This document shows positions 47,182 to 56,987 of a stretch of 64,000 nt of DNA, one piece after another; position 1 is the stretch's first letter, and every line of letters starts with the position of its first letter. The stretch is from an uncultured Clostridium sp. (GTDB taxonomy: Bacteria > Bacillota > Clostridia > TANB77 > CAG-508): NCBI GenBank assembly GCA_946404215.1, contig CAMJCT010000003.1, positions 46,731 to 110,730 on the forward strand. The letters are read 5' to 3'. The notes beneath the pieces are model-generated. The model saw nothing but the letters and a program-made list of their open reading frames with translations. It was not told the origin of the DNA and ran no database searches. Both the position numbers and the translations under genes were made by a program.

Positions 47182-48133
47182 TTTTCCAGAAATTAATGAA
47201 GAGTTAAAAAAAGAAAAAAATCTAAAAATAATAGGAAAAGACATACAATATAAGGAAGCGATTTTAGATATTTTAGAAAGTGTAAAAGATATTGATATAA
47301 TTATATTATATGAAAAAATTTTAGGAAAAAGTAAATTAGATGAATTAATAAAAAAAATAAAAATAATAAACTCCAATATAGAATTTATTATTTTTTTAGA
47401 AAGAGAAGATATAAAAAAAATAAATAATTTAAAAAAATTAAATATAAAAAAAATATATTTTAAATATGAGTTAAATAGTAAAAATATAATTCAAATAATT
47501 AATAATAAAAAAATAGAAGAAAAAAGAAAAATATTAAAAAAAAATAAAAAATCAAAAATTAATAAAATATTTAATAAAAGATATAAAAAACAAAAAAATA
47601 AAACAATTATAATAAACGATAAAAAAAACAAAATTTTTAACACAATAATAGAATATTTAATAGAAAATAATAAAAAAATATTAATAATAAATAATAGTTT
47701 AATTAATAAGAATTTATTAATTAATAAAAATGTAAAATGTATTAAAAATTATAAATTAGATAAAATTAAAAAAAAATTTAAATATAATATAAAGCAAAAT
47801 GAGTTTATTTTTACTGACAGTAAATTTAATATAAAGCAATATATAAGAAAAAATAATACAATAATTTGGATTTTAGAAAAAAATTATTTTAATAAATATA
47901 ATTTAAAACATTTTATAAATAAATGTAAAAAGTATATAGATTTATCAGAAAAAAAGATTATTATTATTTATAATAATATTGAAAATATAAATTATAAAAA
48001 AAATATAGATAAAAAAATAATAGAAAGATTATTAAAAAATAAAATAAAAATAATTTATTATAATAATAAATTATTAGAAAAAATGAAATTAAATAAAAAA
48101 ATAAAAATAAAAAAAATTTTTACATATAATTAA
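47156..48133 (+). CDS. Lys/Ile/Asn-rich protein with receiver-like N-terminus (locus B)
   Basis: The 325-aa protein starts at TTG 47156 behind GAAGGAGA, overlapping virB4 by 26 bp. The N-terminal 110 aa alternate strands and helices (ILDILESVKDIDIIILYE, NIEFIIFLERED) as in CpaE/receiver-like domains. The rest keeps strand patterns (KTIIINDKKN, KKILIINNS) where a MinD/ParA-type ATPase would have its P-loop, but no GKT motif is present. Composition is extreme, mostly Lys, Ile, Asn. It could be a decayed CpaE-like ATPase; position ties it to VirB4. The function is unknown. Confidence 0.6.
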   Translation: MKKIITAINFPEINEELKKEKNLKIIGKDIQYKEAILDILESVKDIDIIILYEKILGKSKLDELIKKIKIINSNIEFIIFLEREDIKKINNLKKLNIKKIYFKYELNSKNIIQIINNKKIEEKRKILKKNKKSKINKIFNKRYKKQKNKTIIINDKKNKIFNTIIEYLIENNKKILIINNSLINKNLLINKNVKCIKNYKLDKIKKKFKYNIKQNEFIFTDSKFNIKQYIRKNNTIIWILEKNYFNKYNLKHFINKCKKYIDLSEKKIIIIYNNIENINYKKNIDKKIIERLLKNKIKIIYYNNKLLEKMKLNKKIKIKKIFTYN

Positions 48134-48170
48134 AATAGGTTTTATATTTTTTTAGGAAGGAATGATAAAA

Positions 48171-48896
48171 ATGGAAATAAATAATTTAGATAAACAAAAA
48201 GAATTAAATTTATATAAAAATTTAGAAAACGGAGAGTTACAAAAAAACTTTTTAGAAAACATGCTTGGAAAAACAGTAAATACAGCAGTTGATATTGGAA
48301 TAAGAGCATTATTACCGGATTTTATAGAAAACCAAATTATAAGTATAAAAGATAATTTAATGAATTATGGATTAAAAGAAGGTATTGATAAAACTATAAA
48401 GGATGCAATAGAAATTGGAAAAAGTGCAATAGGATTAGTAACAGGAAATTTTGAAAATGTAAATCAAATGCAAAATGCAGTTAAAGCAGGAGGAGTAATT
48501 GACAATATTTCAAGTTTAATAGATTTTACTTTAGAAAAAGCTAACCAAGCAGGAGTAATAAATAATAAAATATTTAAAAATATAAAAGAGGGAAAAAATA
48601 TTATTTTAAATAATATAGAAAAGAATATAGAAGGTTCATTTAGTAAACAATCTGATGCAATAGAAAGTATTGGAAAGAATATTGAAGAGTGGAAAAAATA
48701 TTTTAATAATAATGATTTTAAAGGAATGGAAAAAGAATACAAAAAAATAGAAAAACAAATAATTAATATTGTACCAATAGAAAAAATAATAAATGAAGCA
48801 AGAAAAATAGAAACTTTACATAACCTTGTTAAAAATAATAATGGTAATACAAATTTAACTAAAGACCAATTAGAGTTAGCTGAAAAGCTTGTATAA
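48171..48896 (+). CDS. Alpha-helical protein of unknown function (locus B)
   Basis: The protein of about 241 aa is predicted almost wholly helical. It has a segment of Gly/Ala-rich amphipathic helices (LGKTVNTAVDIGIRALLPDF, AIEIGKSAIGLVTGNFENV, MQNAVKAGGVIDNISSLIDF) and a charged C-terminal part. There is no signal peptide. ATG 48171 was chosen over ATG 48162 because the AGGAAGG site would be too close to the latter. It is last in the plus operon of locus B, a typical place for a substrate or accessory, so it is a candidate secreted effector or pore former. I do not recognise the family. Confidence 0.6.
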   Translation: MEINNLDKQKELNLYKNLENGELQKNFLENMLGKTVNTAVDIGIRALLPDFIENQIISIKDNLMNYGLKEGIDKTIKDAIEIGKSAIGLVTGNFENVNQMQNAVKAGGVIDNISSLIDFTLEKANQAGVINNKIFKNIKEGKNIILNNIEKNIEGSFSKQSDAIESIGKNIEEWKKYFNNNDFKGMEKEYKKIEKQIINIVPIEKIINEARKIETLHNLVKNNNGNTNLTKDQLELAEKLV

Positions 48897-48933
48897 AAAT
48901 AACCAAAAATTCATGTTTTTTAAGGTATTTTAC

Positions 48934-48962
48934 TTGCAAAAATAGTGTCAGTTTAGTATAAT
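48934..48962 (+). promoter_or_regulatory. gyrA promoter
   Basis: TTGCAA (48934-48939), 17 bp, TATAAT (48957-48962), about 35 bp before the start. It gives gyrA its own transcription despite the inserted locus B genes. Confidence 0.75.
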
Positions 48963-48996
48963 ACAGTAGTAAAAAACAATGAAAAGAGGTAAGAAA

Positions 48997-51459
48997 ATGG
49001 AAGAGAGACCAGAAGAAAGAAATGACGGAAAAATAATAGAAAGAGATATAGAAAAAGAGATGAGAACAGCTTACATTGATTATGCAATGAGTGTTATTGT
49101 ATCTCGTGCACTTCCAGATGTAAGAGACGGTCTAAAACCAGTACATAGAAGAATATTATATGCAATGCATGAAGATGGTATTACATCAGACAAGCCATAC
49201 AGAAAATGTGCAAACACAGTTGGATCCGTTTTAGGAAGATATCATCCACATGGAGATAGCTCAGTGTATGATGCTATGGTAAGATTAGCACAAGATTTTT
49301 CTATGAGATATATGTTAATAGATGGACATGGAAACTTTGGTTCCGTAGATGGTGACGGAGCTGCCGCAATGAGGTATACAGAAGCTAGAATGTCAAAAAT
49401 CTCAGAATATATGTTAACTGACATAGAAAAAAATACTGTTGATTTTATGCCTAACTATGATGATAGATTACAAGAGCCAACTGTTTTACCAGCTAGAATA
49501 CCATCATTATTGATTAATGGATCTTCAGGAATAGCAGTAGGAATGGCAACTAATATTCCACCACATAATTTAACAGAGGTTATAAATGGTATAATTAAGA
49601 TAATAGATGAAGATGAAGTAACTGATGAAGATCTTATGAATGAAATAAAAGGTCCAGATTTTCCAACTGAAGGTATTATTTTAGGAATAGAAGGTATAAA
49701 GCAAGCTTATAAGACAGGAAGAGGAAAAATAACATTAAGAGCAGAAACTGAAATTGAAGAAATGAGCGGAAATAGACAAAGAATAATTGTATCTTCTTTA
49801 CCTTATCAGGTAAATAAAGCAAATTTAATTAAAACAATTTCTGATTTATCAAAGGAAAAAAAGGTTGAAGGAATATCTGAATGTAGAGATGAATCTGACA
49901 GAATAGATAAAGTTAGGGTAGTAATAGAATTAAAAAGAGATGCAAATCCACAAGTAGTACTAAACCAATTATTTAAGCATACACAAATGCAAACTACATT
50001 TGGTATAATAATGCTTGCATTAGTAAATGGTGAACCAAAAATATTAACGCTAAGACAATGTCTAGACTGCTATATAGACCATAGAAAAGATGTTATATTA
50101 AGAAGAACACAATTTGAATTAGACAAAGCATTAGCAAGAGCACATATTTTAGAAGGATTAAAAATAGCGTTAGACAATATAGATGAAGTTATTAATATAA
50201 TACGTTCTTCATATGATGATGCAAAAGAAAGATTAATGGAAAGATTTGGTTTAACAGACATACAGGCACAAGCAATACTAGATATGAGGTTAAAAACATT
50301 ATCAGGATTACAAAGAGAAAAGATAGAGGAAGAATATAATCAATTAATGGAATTAATTGCTCATTTAAGAGACATTTTGAACAGTGAAAGATTAGTTTTT
50401 GAAATAATCAAAGAAGAATTAATTGAAATTAAAGAAAAATTTGGAGATGATAGAAAAACTAAAATTGTTGCAGCAGAAGGGGAAATTGATATTGAGGATT
50501 TAATAAAAGAAGAACAAACTGTTATAACTTTAACACATTTTGGATATATTAAAAGAATGCCAATAGATACATATAAGAGCCAAAGAAGAGGTGGAAAAGG
50601 AATAACAGGAATGGCAACAAGGGAAGAAGATTTTGTAAAGCAAATATTTACAGCTTCAACACATGATATGGTATTATTCTTTACGAATAAAGGAAAATTA
50701 TATAAATTAAGAGGATACGAAATTCCTGAAGCAGGAAGGACTGCAAGAGGAACTGCAATTGTTAATTTATTATGTTTAGATCCTGGAGAAAAAATTTCAG
50801 CAGTAATACCAATTCAAAATTTTGCAGATGATAAATATTTATTGATGGCAACAAAAAATGGACTAATAAAGAAGACATCATTAAAAGAATATGATACAAC
50901 AAGAAAAACAGGGCTACAAGGAATTACTTTAAAAGAAGATGATGAATTAATAGGTGTTAGATTAACAGATGGACAAGATAATGTTGTATTGGTTACAAGA
51001 AATGGAATGTGTATAACATTTGATGAAAAAGAAGTTAGACCAATAGGCAGGGTATCACAAGGAGTAATAGGAATTCGTCTAGATACAGACGATGAAGTAA
51101 TAGGAATGGAATCTGTTATAGCAGGAGGGAAAGCAACATTACTTGCAATTACGGAAAATGGATTTGGAAAGAGAACTGAATTAGAAGAATATAGAGTTCA
51201 ACTAAGAGGAGGAAAAGGTGTTATCACATATAAGATTACTCCAAAAACAGGAAATTTAGTAGGTGTAAGAATTACTACTGAAGAAGATGATGTAATGTTA
51301 ATTACTGATAAAGGAACAATTATTAGAATAAATGTTAAAGATATAAGTGTTTTAGGAAGGTCAACACAAGGAGTTACCTTAATGAGAACTAATGATGGAG
51401 GAAAAGTTGTAAGTATAGAGACTTTAACTCCAGAAATGACAGAATTAAATAATGAATAA
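48997..51459 (+). CDS. gyrA: DNA gyrase subunit A
   Basis: The protein of about 820 aa has the breakage-reunion domain with the active-site Tyr in MRYTEARMS, and the quinolone-resistance region HPHGDSSVYDAMVRLAQDF. Six GyrA C-terminal beta-pinwheel repeats follow, with the GyrA box QRRGGKGITGM. ATG 48997 is preferred to 48979 because AAAGAGG lies between. It is separated from gyrB by locus B genes but has a strong own promoter. Confidence 0.98.
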   Translation: MEERPEERNDGKIIERDIEKEMRTAYIDYAMSVIVSRALPDVRDGLKPVHRRILYAMHEDGITSDKPYRKCANTVGSVLGRYHPHGDSSVYDAMVRLAQDFSMRYMLIDGHGNFGSVDGDGAAAMRYTEARMSKISEYMLTDIEKNTVDFMPNYDDRLQEPTVLPARIPSLLINGSSGIAVGMATNIPPHNLTEVINGIIKIIDEDEVTDEDLMNEIKGPDFPTEGIILGIEGIKQAYKTGRGKITLRAETEIEEMSGNRQRIIVSSLPYQVNKANLIKTISDLSKEKKVEGISECRDESDRIDKVRVVIELKRDANPQVVLNQLFKHTQMQTTFGIIMLALVNGEPKILTLRQCLDCYIDHRKDVILRRTQFELDKALARAHILEGLKIALDNIDEVINIIRSSYDDAKERLMERFGLTDIQAQAILDMRLKTLSGLQREKIEEEYNQLMELIAHLRDILNSERLVFEIIKEELIEIKEKFGDDRKTKIVAAEGEIDIEDLIKEEQTVITLTHFGYIKRMPIDTYKSQRRGGKGITGMATREEDFVKQIFTASTHDMVLFFTNKGKLYKLRGYEIPEAGRTARGTAIVNLLCLDPGEKISAVIPIQNFADDKYLLMATKNGLIKKTSLKEYDTTRKTGLQGITLKEDDELIGVRLTDGQDNVVLVTRNGMCITFDEKEVRPIGRVSQGVIGIRLDTDDEVIGMESVIAGGKATLLAITENGFGKRTELEEYRVQLRGGKGVITYKITPKTGNLVGVRITTEEDDVMLITDKGTIIRINVKDISVLGRSTQGVTLMRTNDGGKVVSIETLTPEMTELNNE

Positions 51460-51493
51460 AAAAAATTGCTAATATTATATTAGCAATTTTTTT
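51457..51493. terminator. Bidirectional terminator between gyrA and dnaC
   Basis: AAAAAATTGCTAA pairs with TTAGCAATTTTTT, serving both convergent genes. Confidence 0.9.
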
Positions 51494-51500
51494 AAAAATA

Positions 51501-52503
51501 TTATCTTTTAAATCTTAAGTCTTCACCGAAAAAATAATAAATATCATAGTATCCTGCAATCCTAGAGCCTATTCTTTCTTCATAAATATTAAAAATATCT
51601 TTAATATTTAAATTTGTTGAAATTATAGTTTTTGTTGATCTTTTATTTAAATTTAAAATTCTTGTATTTAATATGGTAAATAACTCACTTAGTTTCATAC
51701 TATTTAATGTTTCTGTTCCCAAATCATCAATTATTAACAAATCAGCTTCTAAAACCGATTTACAAATATCTTCAGAAGTTTCTTTTTGTTTACTTAATTT
51801 ATAATCTATTACGCTTTCAAGGAGTACAGGAGATGTCTGGTATAAAACAGTTTTTCCTTTTTTAAGTAATTCAGAAGCAATACAATTTGACATAAAAGTC
51901 TTACCGTAAACCAGTATTACCTGAAAACAATAAATTTTTACATTCTGGATTATCAAAATTTTCTATAAAATAAATACATTTATTTTTTATGTTTTTAATA
52001 TTACTTCTTGGTGAGATATTAAATCCATATCTTGAAATATCTACTTCATCTGAAAAAACATTTTCATTAAAAGTTGAAAAATTTTCTTTATTTAGATTAG
52101 ACATATTTGATTTATTAAAAGAAATATCCAAAAGTTTTTGTTTTAAGCAAGGACACATTTCTGTTTTATAGTTATCAAGTCTTATATAGCCGGTATCATT
52201 ACATTTCATGCATTGATAATAAGGTTTTAAATAATTAGTATCTAAATTTAGGTTATGTAAAATCTTATTTTTTTCACACCTTAAAGTTTCAATCTTTTGT
52301 GTTAAAGGATTTAATGAATAAGATGAATTATTTAAAATATTTTTAGCTGTATAAATAGCATATTCATTTAGTTCATCTTCAATTTCCTGTAATCTAGGAA
52401 CTTCTTTATAGAGTTCTTTCTTTCTAAGAGTTAAATCCATCTCTGCTTTTAACTTTTTTTGCTCGTATTCTTTTAATAATAAATTTAAGATTTCATTAGA
52501 CAT
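51501..52503 (-). CDS. dnaC: DnaC/DnaI-type helicase loader, needs +1 frameshift at CGG codon 200
   Basis: The 333-aa protein is read only with a +1 shift. Frame 0 from ATG 52503 gives 199 codons: an N-terminal coiled region, a zinc site CMKCNDTGYIRLDNYKTEMCPC, then NLLFSGNTGL, followed by CGG (51906-51904) and an immediate TAA. Skipping the C gives GKTFMSN, completing Walker A GNTGLGKT. The rest has Walker B LLIIDDLGTE, sensor 1 'TIISTNLNIKDI' and the Arg finger ERIGSRI. The loader brings replicative helicase to the origin. It overlaps the DnaD-like gene by 8 bp. The frame-0 product is a 199-codon stump plus CGG, with no ATPase. Confidence 0.95.
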
Positions 52504-53485
52504 GAAGGCCTCCAATATTATTTGTATTATTTGCGTATAAGAAGTCTAGGTTATCATAGTTTCTTTGATTATAGTTAGATTTATTAACTTGTGACTTCAA
52601 TTCTTTAACACTCTTTTCCTGTTTTTTTCGTTGATCTAAAAAAGCTGTAATTTCAGAAGGTGTTTTTAATTTTCTTTCGTGCCAATCAGTAATAATACTA
52701 TTTATATATTCAAAAGTAGGATTTTGTTTTAAAGTGGTTCGTTTAAGTGCAATTTCTATTATAGACATATCATATCCAAAATTTAATACCCAATTTTCAA
52801 TATAAGCTTCTTCATATTGAGTCAAACCATTGTATTTTCCAAGTTTTTTTGCAATAGTTTTCTTAAATTTATTTAAGCTTTCTTGTTTTTCATAATATTT
52901 ATCTAAATCATTCCAGGTTTGAATTTTATTAGAAGACCAAGCTTCTGCTACAGTTTGCACATAATTTCTATGCATTGCACTACGATTGTAGCAATAGTCA
53001 AATAAAGCAATCATAACTTGTTCGTCAAAATTATATTTCTTAAACCATAAATCAATATCATTATACCATGATGGTCCCATAATTCCTTGAAAATACATAT
53101 TATTAATATGTTCTATAGCCTTAGATCTAGATTTGTTTTGTGCAGTTTGCTCAACCTTTTCTTTAGACATTGTTAGGTTAGGAGTATATAGATTATGAAG
53201 AGTAAGCTCTTGTAAATCATTAACTATATAACCTGTTGTTTTTTTTATTATTAAATTATGTTCTTCTAAATACTTGATTCCATCATTAAGTGTTTTTAAA
53301 GGAATATTTAGTTTTTTACTCAAATCATGTAATTTTGCATCTTTATGATATTTTGATAAAAAAATTAAATACATATATATTTTAAGATATTCAGAAGGTA
53401 ATTCTGAGAGATATTCAGAAAAGAATATATCTGGAATAGTAGTTTCTGAAAATAAAAGTGATTTTTCATTTTGTTCAAGCTTCAT
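52496..53485 (-). CDS. DnaD-like replication initiation protein
   Basis: The protein of about 329 aa has an N-terminal winged helix (LSELPSEYLKIYMYLIFLSKY…LSKKLNIPLKTLNDGIKYLEEHNLI). The C-terminal DnaB_2/DnaD domain has LGKYNGLTQYEEAYIENWVLNFGYDMSIIEIAL and YINSIITDWHERKLKTPSEI. It remodels DNA and loads helicase with DnaC. It overlaps dnaC by 8 bp, a standard pair. ATG 53485 follows TGGAGGAA. Confidence 0.93.
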   Translation of the reverse strand: MKLEQNEKSLLFSETTIPDIFFSEYLSELPSEYLKIYMYLIFLSKYHKDAKLHDLSKKLNIPLKTLNDGIKYLEEHNLIIKKTTGYIVNDLQELTLHNLYTPNLTMSKEKVEQTAQNKSRSKAIEHINNMYFQGIMGPSWYNDIDLWFKKYNFDEQVMIALFDYCYNRSAMHRNYVQTVAEAWSSNKIQTWNDLDKYYEKQESLNKFKKTIAKKLGKYNGLTQYEEAYIENWVLNFGYDMSIIEIALKRTTLKQNPTFEYINSIITDWHERKLKTPSEITAFLDQRKKQEKSVKELKSQVNKSNYNQRNYDNLDFLYANNTNNIGGLHV

Positions 53486-53575
53486 TTTTAATTCCTCCAA
53501 AGAAAATAACTATGTAACTGAAATTATAACTTTTTTAGACAAAAAATTCAAGAAGTATAAAAAAATAATTAAAAA

Positions 53576-53860
53576 TTAATTTTTATTGTATAAAAATAGT
53601 TTTTGTTTAAATATGAATTTTAAAATATAAGAAAAAATATAAACAATATTTTCTCCATTAAAACCTGAAAAGCTAAGTAATAAAATTGGAAAACAAAAAA
53701 CTATAAAGAAAAATATTTTAAAAGTTAAATTAAAAGGTATTATATTAATAATAAAAAAAGTAAATGAACACCATAAAATATTTAAAATTAGTGTTGAATA
53801 ATCAAAAGTACCTAAAAATTTATTTTTAAAATTATAGTTTTGTGGAAAAATAAATTTCAT
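53576..53860 (-). CDS. PrgI-like T4SS membrane protein (locus B)
   Basis: The 94-aa protein starts KFIFPQNYNFKNKFLGTFDYST and has two transmembrane helices, then a basic tail, the PrgI/VirB3 layout. Compare locus A (GTYNIPRNTKG…STKALIYT). Its start touches the TrbL stop. The family call is from topology and order. Confidence 0.65.
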   Translation of the reverse strand: MKFIFPQNYNFKNKFLGTFDYSTLILNILWCSFTFFIINIIPFNLTFKIFFFIVFCFPILLLSFSGFNGENIVYIFSYILKFIFKQKLFLYNKN

Positions 53861-54738
53861 TAAAATCCTCCTTTTCTAAATAAAGTATGCACAGATTGAG
53901 TAATATCTGTGGAAATCCCACCTATAAATTCCCTAACAAACAAATTAGATTTTATTAATGCAAAAATACCACCAACATATAAAAATTTAGAAAATAAATT
54001 TGATGAAGAAAAGTCCATAGAAAATAGTAGAACCAAGACAAGCGAAACAATAATTTGAATAAAAAGTAGTGAAAAAAGATTTTTAATCCAGATTTTAAAA
54101 AAGATTTTTGTAGAGTCTAAGGTTAAACTTAAAAAAGAAAAAGGGGACATAAGTACTAGAATTTTAATCATAATATAACGAAAGGAATAAGAAAATACTA
54201 AATTTAATAATGAAATAGTTAATGTGGTTTTTATAAGGCCATCAATTGAAAAAATATCAAGAGAGCTGGTGTTAATTGAAATACTGGTATTGATACTTGT
54301 AATCAATTCAGAAAAACAAATATTTTTATTAAATAAATATTCACCTAAATTTCGTATTGAAAGTGAAATATTTGAATTAAAATCTAAAATAATTTTTACC
54401 AAAAAAAAGGAAAAGTTCATACTAATACCAAATATAATTAATTTAAAAATAAAGCTTATGGGAGTATCTGTTTTTGTATAAATTAGATGTGAAAGTAAAT
54501 ATCGAATAGAAAAATATAAAATAAATGCAATTAATAAAGAATTAGATATTAATAATATTCCATTAGTGGAAGACGTTCCAAAAATATTTTCAAAGTTTTT
54601 GTCATTTAAAATATCAGAGCTAATAAAAGTAATATCATCTAAAACAGAATATAAATTATTATCAATAGAACTAAATAAGGTTTCGAATATAGAATTAATA
54701 GTATTTATTATTGTTTGAGTTATTTGATTACTGTCCAA
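53860..54738 (-). CDS. TrbL/VirB6-like channel protein (locus B)
   Basis: The 292-aa protein has about six transmembrane helices, an N-terminal amphipathic region (IINTINSIFETLFSSIDNNLYSVLDD) and the block MSPFSFLSLTLDSTKIFFKIWIKNLFSLLFIQIIVS. That block parallels the locus A MAPLVALTYP…FKEYLFNVLIQPI motif. It lacks the soluble C-terminal domain of the locus A protein. The start is TTG at 54738 behind AGGAGG at 5-nt spacing. Confidence 0.75.
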   Translation of the reverse strand: MDSNQITQTIINTINSIFETLFSSIDNNLYSVLDDITFISSDILNDKNFENIFGTSSTNGILLISNSLLIAFILYFSIRYLLSHLIYTKTDTPISFIFKLIIFGISMNFSFFLVKIILDFNSNISLSIRNLGEYLFNKNICFSELITSINTSISINTSSLDIFSIDGLIKTTLTISLLNLVFSYSFRYIMIKILVLMSPFSFLSLTLDSTKIFFKIWIKNLFSLLFIQIIVSLVLVLLFSMDFSSSNLFSKFLYVGGIFALIKSNLFVREFIGGISTDITQSVHTLFRKGGF

Positions 54739-54747
54739 AAAAACCTC

Positions 54748-55080
54748 CTAATTTATTAAAGATTTTATAGCAGATAAAATTAAATCTATTGCTAAAATAA
54801 AAGCATAAGAGAATAAGGAACCTTTAATTAACTTTTTACCAGTTCTTATTCTTTCTTCATCTCCAAAGCTAAATTTTTTTATAAAAGCACCTGTTCCAAC
54901 AGCAACTGCTGCTGCTGGTGTAGCTATTTTTAAAATCCAGCTTTTAATAGATTCAAAAGCAGAGTTTAACTTTGTAACAATTTGAGGATCACCCCAACAA
55001 AATGAGGTAGATTCAAAAGAAAATAAAAATATTAAAAAAAATATAAAAATAAAAAATAAATTAAAAATTGATTTATTCAT
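54748..55080 (-). CDS. VirB2/TrbC-like pilin-like protein (locus B)
   Basis: The protein of about 110 aa has a signal peptide (FIFIFFLIFLFSFESTSFCWG), a first hydrophobic helix (ILKIATPAAAVAVGTGAFI), the loop KKFSFGDEERIRTGKKLIKG and a second helix. The loop is like the locus A EEKAEYKKTLLPYVIG pattern. Single copy here. ATG 55080 is preceded by GAAAGGAG. Confidence 0.75.
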   Translation of the reverse strand: MNKSIFNLFFIFIFFLIFLFSFESTSFCWGDPQIVTKLNSAFESIKSWILKIATPAAAVAVGTGAFIKKFSFGDEERIRTGKKLIKGSLFSYAFILAIDLILSAIKSLIN

Positions 55081-55095
55081 AAAAACTCCTTTCAA

Positions 55096-55235
55096 AAAAA
55101 TATTAATAAATAATAAGTATAAAAAATAATAATTATATAAAATTAAATAAATAAAAATTAAAAAATAATAATTATAAAAAAATAATAATTTAAAAAAATA
55201 AATAAATAATAAAAAACAATTTAATAATAATTTAA
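55096..55235. repeat. AT-only tandem repeats between virD4 and the pilin gene
   Basis: The sequence consists of A/T words with a recurring AAAAAATAATAATTATA unit, at least three partial copies. No gene is seen. Confidence 0.6.
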
Positions 55236-56961
55236 TTAAAAACTATTTTTAAAATATGGAAACATTTTTAGTTTTTTTGGAGGGAATATAATATTTCCAT
55301 CGGACAAAAATGTAAGGGCAGTAAAAGTTTCTAAATTTTGTGTAAAGAAATTAGTATCGTAAACAAAATCATTCTGAGAATATGTGTTATATGTTTCAGA
55401 AATATTTGAATTTCTAGAATTTAATGTATTTGTTATATAGCTAAAGTAGGTTTCCTTTGCACCTTCTGAGATACTTCTAGATATTTTTTCTTTTTCCATT
55501 TTCCCGAATTTGTTTTTGTACATCTTCAATTGTATAAATATCATCTGTACGGAACCAAATTTTATTTATTAGATTTTGAGTTATTACTTTAACTTGAGAG
55601 TCATCCTTGAGAGTGTTTTTAAGGGAAGAATAGCTTTGAGTGCTTATAATATTTATACACTTTGATTCCCTGCTTAAAGAAAAAAAGTCACCATCTGTTT
55701 TTGTACAATATTTATCATATTCATCACAAATAAAAGCTGATTTGTAACATTTATTTTTTGATAAGTTAGAAATAACTTCAGATTGAAAATCCAATTTTAA
55801 ATAAGCAGCTATTATTTTTGAAAGAGAAGAATATTCGGAAATATTTAAATTTAAAATTACAACTTTTCCATTTTTTAAGACATCAGAAAAACCAGAGAAA
55901 GTTAATTTTTCCTTAGGGGAACAAAATGTTGACATTATATCGTAGTCTGAAACAAAAATATGAGTTATTCTAGAAATTTCAGAAATAAGAATTGATTTTG
56001 TTCGAGAATCTAAATTTTCAAAATCGTTTTGAATAAAATTTAAACAAGAGTTAAGCTCATAAATTTCAGAGTTTGAGAGTTTACCATTAATAAAGAGATT
56101 TCTTAGTATCTTTAGCTTTTCTTTATAATAATTTGGAGTACAAACTAAATTATGTAACTCGAAAAAAGTAACATAACCATCATTATACATTCTACAAAAT
56201 TTAATAAACTCTGCCAAAATTTCTTCAGATTTATCTAGCCAGTAGGATTCTGTATTGTTTTCAGAAAATAATAATAAAATTGTTTTTAATCTATTGGCCA
56301 AAACTTGTGGTTTTAGATTAGGTTTATGTAAGGGATTATAAAATATATTTGAATTTAATCCTATAATAATGACATCTTTTTCTATATTATATTTTTTAGA
56401 ATACTCTAAAACTTGTTTATAATAATTACCTTTTACATCTAAAATTAACATTCCAATTTTGCTTGTTTTATTTTCCGAATTATATTTTAATAATTGATTT
56501 GTAATAGGGTACATTGCTGAAGATGTTTTTCCTGAACCAATGGTTCCTGTTATTAAAAAATTCTGATATAATCCTGATTCTGGAATAAAAATATACTTAT
56601 TATTAATTTCATCATTGCCAATTAGCAATTTTAATTCATTATTTTTAATATTATAATTTGTAGATTTTTTAGTAATTGTTTTTGATTTTTTCTTATTATT
56701 TTTAAGATGTATATTTTTTGAGATTCTTGAAAAAATAAAAAGGCCAATAAAAAAATGAGATAGACAAAAAAATAAAATATATGATTTTTTTATAAAATTC
56801 CATAAATCAGGAGATTTTGAACAAATGTCAAAAGGATGAATTCCGTAGTGAATAATAATTTCATTTGAATAATAAATAGGGGAAAAAATTTTAAAAGTAA
56901 TAAAACAAGAAATAATAAAAATGAATAAATAGAAAAAAATAAATTTTAAATATTTAGAAAT
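55236..56961 (-). CDS. virD4: VirD4/TraG coupling protein, ATT start and +1 frameshift at CGG codon 486 (locus B)
   Basis: The full-length product is 574 aa. No ATG, GTG or TTG lies in frame before TTG 56628, which would remove both membrane helices. ATT at 56961 is 7 nt after AAGGAGG (56975-56969) and encodes the standard VirD4 N-terminus: helix (FIFFYLFIFIISCFITF), extracellular loop, second helix (SYILFFCLSHFFIGLFIF). Walker A is ITGTIGSGKTSS and Walker B is SAFICDEYDKYC. At codon 486 (55506-55504) CGG precedes a frame-0 stop nine codons later. Skipping C continues GKMEKEKISRSISEGAKET and the usual C-terminal FLSDGNIIFPPKKLKMFPYF. It would couple substrates to the channel. No relaxase is seen nearby. 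Confidence 0.93.
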
Positions 56962-56987
56962 ACTAAAACCTCCTTATAAAAAAATAT

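Noticed and set aside
51901-51956. dnaC as a pseudogene or sequencing error
   Set aside because: The same C-before-GG event occurs in four other genes with intact continuing frames, which chance decay or random error does not explain. Raw reads would still be the decisive check.
55123-55200. A/T repeats near virD4 as a CRISPR array
   Set aside because: The units are AT-only, irregular and without unique spacers; no cas genes are in the window.
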